From: Clostridiales bacterium
GTDB lineage: Bacteria; Bacillota; Clostridia; Oscillospirales; Oscillospiraceae
Reading direction: 5' to 3'
DNA length: 8,473 bases
Assembly (NCBI GenBank): GCA_012729875.1
Contig: JAAYCC010000089.1
Span: 1-8,473 of the forward strand
Shown: positions 6,265 through 8,473 of the stretch, piece by piece
Layout of the letters: each line of letters starts with the position of its first letter
How positions within the stretch are numbered: the first letter of the stretch is position 1
Notes under the pieces: model-generated
What the model was told of the DNA's origin: nothing
The model's input: only the letters and a program-made list of their open reading frames with translations
The model's database searches: none
Made by a program: the position numbers and the translations under genes

Positions 6265-7467
6265 TTAGTAGTGCAGGATATGCCCCATTTTTTCCTGCTT
6301 GGTTTTGAGGTAGAACAGGTTATGGGCGTTGGCATCCATTTGTATCGGAACCCGCTCTATTATTTCCAGTCCAAAACCTGAGAGCTGATAGACCTTATCC
6401 GGATTGTTCGTCAGCAGACGCATGGTCTTTACGCCGAGGTCGCGTAAAATCTGCGCGCCGATAAAGTATTCGCGCAGGTCGCCCGCAAAGCCCAGCGCTA
6501 TATTGGCTTCAAGCGTGTCCATGCCCTTATCCTGGAGCTCATAGGCGCGGAGCTTGTTGATGAGACCGATGCCTCGCCCCTCCTGACGCATATAGAGGAG
6601 AACGCCGCGCCCCTCTTTTTCAATCTGTGTCATAGCGGCGGAGAACTGCTGACCGCAATCGCAGCGGGCCGAGCCGAAGGCATCGCCTGTAAGACATTCC
6701 GAGTGTACACGGCAGAGGAGATTTTCGCCGTCTCCGATTTCGCCCTTGACCAGCGCCACGTGGTGCTCGCCGTTCAGCTTGTTGATGTAGCCGTACACCT
6801 TGAAATCGCCGTATATGGTCGGCAGATCTGCCTGAGCGGCCCGCTCGACCAGCTTGTCGTTGTGCTTGCGGTATTCCTGCAACTCCTTTATGGTAATGAT
6901 TTTGAGATTCCGCTTCTCCGCCACTTCCATAAGCTCCGGAGTCCGCATCATGCTGCCGTCCTCGCGCATGATCTCACAGCACAGCCCGCATTCCTTCAGC
7001 CCTGCAAGGCGCATTAAGTCCACTGTTGCCTCCGTGTGGCCGTTTCTCTCCAGAACTCCGTTTTTTCTGGCGAGCAGAGGAAACATATGCCCAGGTCGCC
7101 GGAAATCCTCGGGCTTCGCGTTATCGGACACGCATTTCATTGCGGTAATGCTGCGTTCTGCCGCCGATATGCCTGTAGTGGTATCAACATGGTCAACGGA
7201 TACAGTGAAGGCGGTCTCATGGTTGTCGCTGTTGTCCGCAACCATCTGCGGAAATTTCAGCTTCCGGCAGAGGGCCTGACTCATGGGCATGCAGATGAGA
7301 CCCTTTCCGTGTACTGCCATAAAGTTGACGTTTTCCGTGGTGGCGTATTGGGCGGCACATATGAAGTCGCCCTCGTTTTCTCTGTCCTCATCGTCCGTTA
7401 CTATGATAATTCTGCCCCGTCTCAAATCCGACAGAGCCTCTTCTATGGTATTAAACTTCATGTTCAT
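6265..7467 (-). CDS. ribBA: Bifunctional 3,4-dihydroxy-2-butanone-4-phosphate synthase / GTP cyclohydrolase II
   Basis: A two-domain fusion that opens both branches of riboflavin synthesis. Residues 1 to about 200 are the RibB domain (ribulose 5-phosphate to dihydroxybutanone phosphate plus formate), with the acidic metal-binding motif DDEDRENEGD (25-34), DTTTGISAAER (95-105), RRPGHMFPL (123-131) and HTEA (144-147). Residues from about 205 to 400 are the RibA domain (GTP to the diaminopyrimidine precursor, formate and pyrophosphate). It carries RVHSECLTGD and ARCDCG, whose Cys258, Cys269 and Cys271 bind zinc, then RQEGRGIGL (294-302) and TNNPDK (353-358). Both active sites look complete and length is usual for RibBA. 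The ATG at 7467 overlaps the ribE stop as ATGA (7467-7464), and AGGAGG lies 4 bases upstream. A second ATG at 7461 is the alternative start. Confidence 0.98.
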   Translation of the reverse strand: MNMKFNTIEEALSDLRRGRIIIVTDDEDRENEGDFICAAQYATTENVNFMAVHGKGLICMPMSQALCRKLKFPQMVADNSDNHETAFTVSVDHVDTTTGISAAERSITAMKCVSDNAKPEDFRRPGHMFPLLARKNGVLERNGHTEATVDLMRLAGLKECGLCCEIMREDGSMMRTPELMEVAEKRNLKIITIKELQEYRKHNDKLVERAAQADLPTIYGDFKVYGYINKLNGEHHVALVKGEIGDGENLLCRVHSECLTGDAFGSARCDCGQQFSAAMTQIEKEGRGVLLYMRQEGRGIGLINKLRAYELQDKGMDTLEANIALGFAGDLREYFIGAQILRDLGVKTMRLLTNNPDKVYQLSGFGLEIIERVPIQMDANAHNLFYLKTKQEKMGHILHY

Positions 7468-8111
7468 AGACCCTCCTGATATCCGAATTTCCGCAGAAAT
7501 TCTGTTGTAATATTACTTGCGGCAGACGCGCCCAGAAGCCGCTCCACATATTTTCCGATGCAGTCGTTTTCTATGTTTACAGTATCGCCCACACGCTTCT
7601 GAGACAGGGTTGTGTTTTTTGCCGTATGTGGAATTACCGACACCCGGAAGCTGCCCTTTTCAAGTCCGGCAACCGTAAGACTGATGCCGTCAACGGCGAC
7701 GGACCCCTTTTCTATGATATATCGCAATATACGGGGTTCCGCTTTGATTTCGTACCACACGGCATTGTCATCCTTTTGGATACTTGTGATTTTCCCTGTA
7801 CCATTAATATGTCCCGACACGATATGCCCTCCAAAGCGACCGTTTGCCGCAACTGCGCGCTCTAAATTGACGGCACTTTCGGGCCGCAGACCACCGAGGG
7901 AAGATCGGTTCAGCGTTTCGTGCATTACATCGGCGGTAAATTCCCCGGAAGAAAAAGAAGTTACTGTGAGGCAGACGCCGCTCACTGCAATGCTGTCTCC
8001 GACATGGATGTCGCCGAGTATCTCTTTCGCGGCAATTGTGAGAGCGGCGGACTTTGCCCCGCGGCGTACCGCCCTTACAACGCCTGTTTCCTCTACAATG
8101 CCTGTGAACAT
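7464..8111 (-). CDS. ribE: Riboflavin synthase, alpha subunit
   Basis: Catalyses the final step of the pathway, dismutation of two 6,7-dimethyl-8-ribityllumazine molecules into riboflavin and the pyrimidine precursor that RibH reuses. The 215 residues form two repeated lumazine-binding beta-barrels. The first starts at MFTGIVEE and has SGVCLTVT (44-51) and ETLNRS (65-70). The second starts near GGHIVSGHINGTG (94-106) and has VAVDGISLTV (138-147), IPHTAKNTTL (160-169) and NIENDCIGKY (179-188). Both domains keep their conserved motifs. The ATG at 8111 lies inside the 3' end of ribD (19-base overlap) and is preceded by GAGGTG with about 7 bases of spacing, so its ribosome site is embedded in ribD. 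The stop overlaps the ribBA start by four bases. Confidence 0.98.
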   Translation of the reverse strand: MFTGIVEETGVVRAVRRGAKSAALTIAAKEILGDIHVGDSIAVSGVCLTVTSFSSGEFTADVMHETLNRSSLGGLRPESAVNLERAVAANGRFGGHIVSGHINGTGKITSIQKDDNAVWYEIKAEPRILRYIIEKGSVAVDGISLTVAGLEKGSFRVSVIPHTAKNTTLSQKRVGDTVNIENDCIGKYVERLLGASAASNITTEFLRKFGYQEGL

Positions 8112-8473
8112 GAGAGCACCTCGCTTTCCAGTAAAATGTCGTCGCCAATTTGCGTGATTTTTGGTGCGGAAAGCAAAAAAGCGTCATCGGGAATTGAAAC
8201 ACCGGCGCCGCCTACAGGGGTTTTGCCGTTCCCGCCAAAAATCTTAGGCGCAATATAGGCCTGCACACTCTGCACGACGCCGCTTTTGAGTGCCGACCAG
8301 TTGAGTGTCCCGCCGCCCTCCAGCAGCACGCTGTCGATATTCCGTTTGCCCAGCTCAAGCATCAGAGCGCAGAGGTCGATGTGCCCGTCCTTTTCCGGAA
8401 TGACCAGAACGTGGCAGCCGGCATCGAGATAGGGCAGCTGCAGCTGCCGGTCTGCTGCTGCGGTGGCGATAAT
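8093..8473 (-). CDS. ribD: Riboflavin biosynthesis protein RibD, C-terminal reductase part (5' end outside window)
   Basis: The frame is open on the minus strand from the window edge to the TAG at 8095-8093 and gives the last 126 residues. An apparent start at 8362 is an internal Met. The segment matches the C-terminal domain of bifunctional RibD, which reduces the ribosylamino-pyrimidine with NADPH after the N-terminal deaminase has acted. Visible family features are VLLEGGGTLNWSAL, typical of the reductase dinucleotide-binding region, followed by AYIAPKIFGG and a short beta-strand tail. The deaminase zinc motif and any FMN riboswitch would lie upstream, beyond the window. The gene overlaps ribE by 19 bases and is the upstream member of the rib operon seen here. 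A stand-alone reductase without a deaminase domain cannot be excluded from this fragment. Confidence 0.93.
   Translation of the reverse strand: MIATAAADRQLQLPYLDAGCHVLVIPEKDGHIDLCALMLELGKRNIDSVLLEGGGTLNWSALKSGVVQSVQAYIAPKIFGGNGKTPVGGAGVSIPDDAFLLSAPKITQIGDDILLESEVLSCSQAL

Noticed and set aside
7036..7479. Plus-strand open frame (147 codons) opposite ribBA
   Set aside because: It is antisense to the intact DHBP synthase domain, has no ribosome site and shows no protein motif.
8433..8448. Perfect 16-base palindrome GGCAGCTGCAGCTGCC
   Set aside because: It lies inside the ribD coding frame and encodes an ordinary Gln-Leu-Gln-Leu-Pro stretch. With no flanking structure or second copy, chance and codon choice explain it.
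1..8473. Search for mobile elements, CRISPR repeats, tRNA or rRNA genes, toxin-antitoxin or defence genes
   Set aside because: No direct-repeat arrays, insertion-sequence ends, cloverleaf-like segments or suitable small operons were seen. The window is filled by housekeeping biosynthetic genes.

Overview
The window looks like an ordinary metabolic stretch of chromosome from a Gram-positive anaerobe of the Clostridia, perhaps Oscillospiraceae-like. This is an inference from strong GGAGG-type ribosome binding sites, moderately high GC, a two-domain RibBA, a eukaryote-like NADP-isocitrate dehydrogenase beside an aconitase-family hydratase, and a panG-panB-panC-panD operon. Nothing mobile, phage-like, CRISPR-like or RNA-coding was seen. 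Almost all the sequence is coding, and every complete gene is intact.

Layout. (1) On the plus strand, positions 1-2461 hold the 3' part of an aconitase-family hydratase and a complete icd. Together they can carry out citrate to isocitrate to 2-oxoglutarate, the oxidative branch that supplies glutamate and NADPH. A long, symmetrical hairpin with A and T tracts at 2475-2511 separates this pair from the convergent genes and can terminate transcription in both directions. (2) On the minus strand, positions 5527 down to 2599 hold a complete four-gene pantothenate operon in the order panG (ketopantoate reductase of the DUF2520 type), panB, panC, panD. Together they make ketopantoate, pantoate, beta-alanine and pantothenate, the precursor of coenzyme A. 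(3) A 227-base non-coding gap (5528-5754) precedes the pan operon. It probably holds its promoter and leader. (4) Also on the minus strand, from the window's right edge down to 5755, lies a riboflavin operon: ribD (3' part only), ribE, ribBA, ribH. It supplies every committed step from GTP to riboflavin except the phosphatase step.

Two vitamin-cofactor operons (flavin and CoA) therefore lie head-to-tail on one strand, with start-stop overlaps at panG/panB (ATGA), ribE/ribBA (ATGA) and ribD/ribE (19 bases). No convincing intrinsic terminator lies between them, so read-through from rib into pan is possible. No previously undescribed system was recognised. The points most worth checking are the pan leader region, the PanG-type reductase and the substrate of the hydratase.
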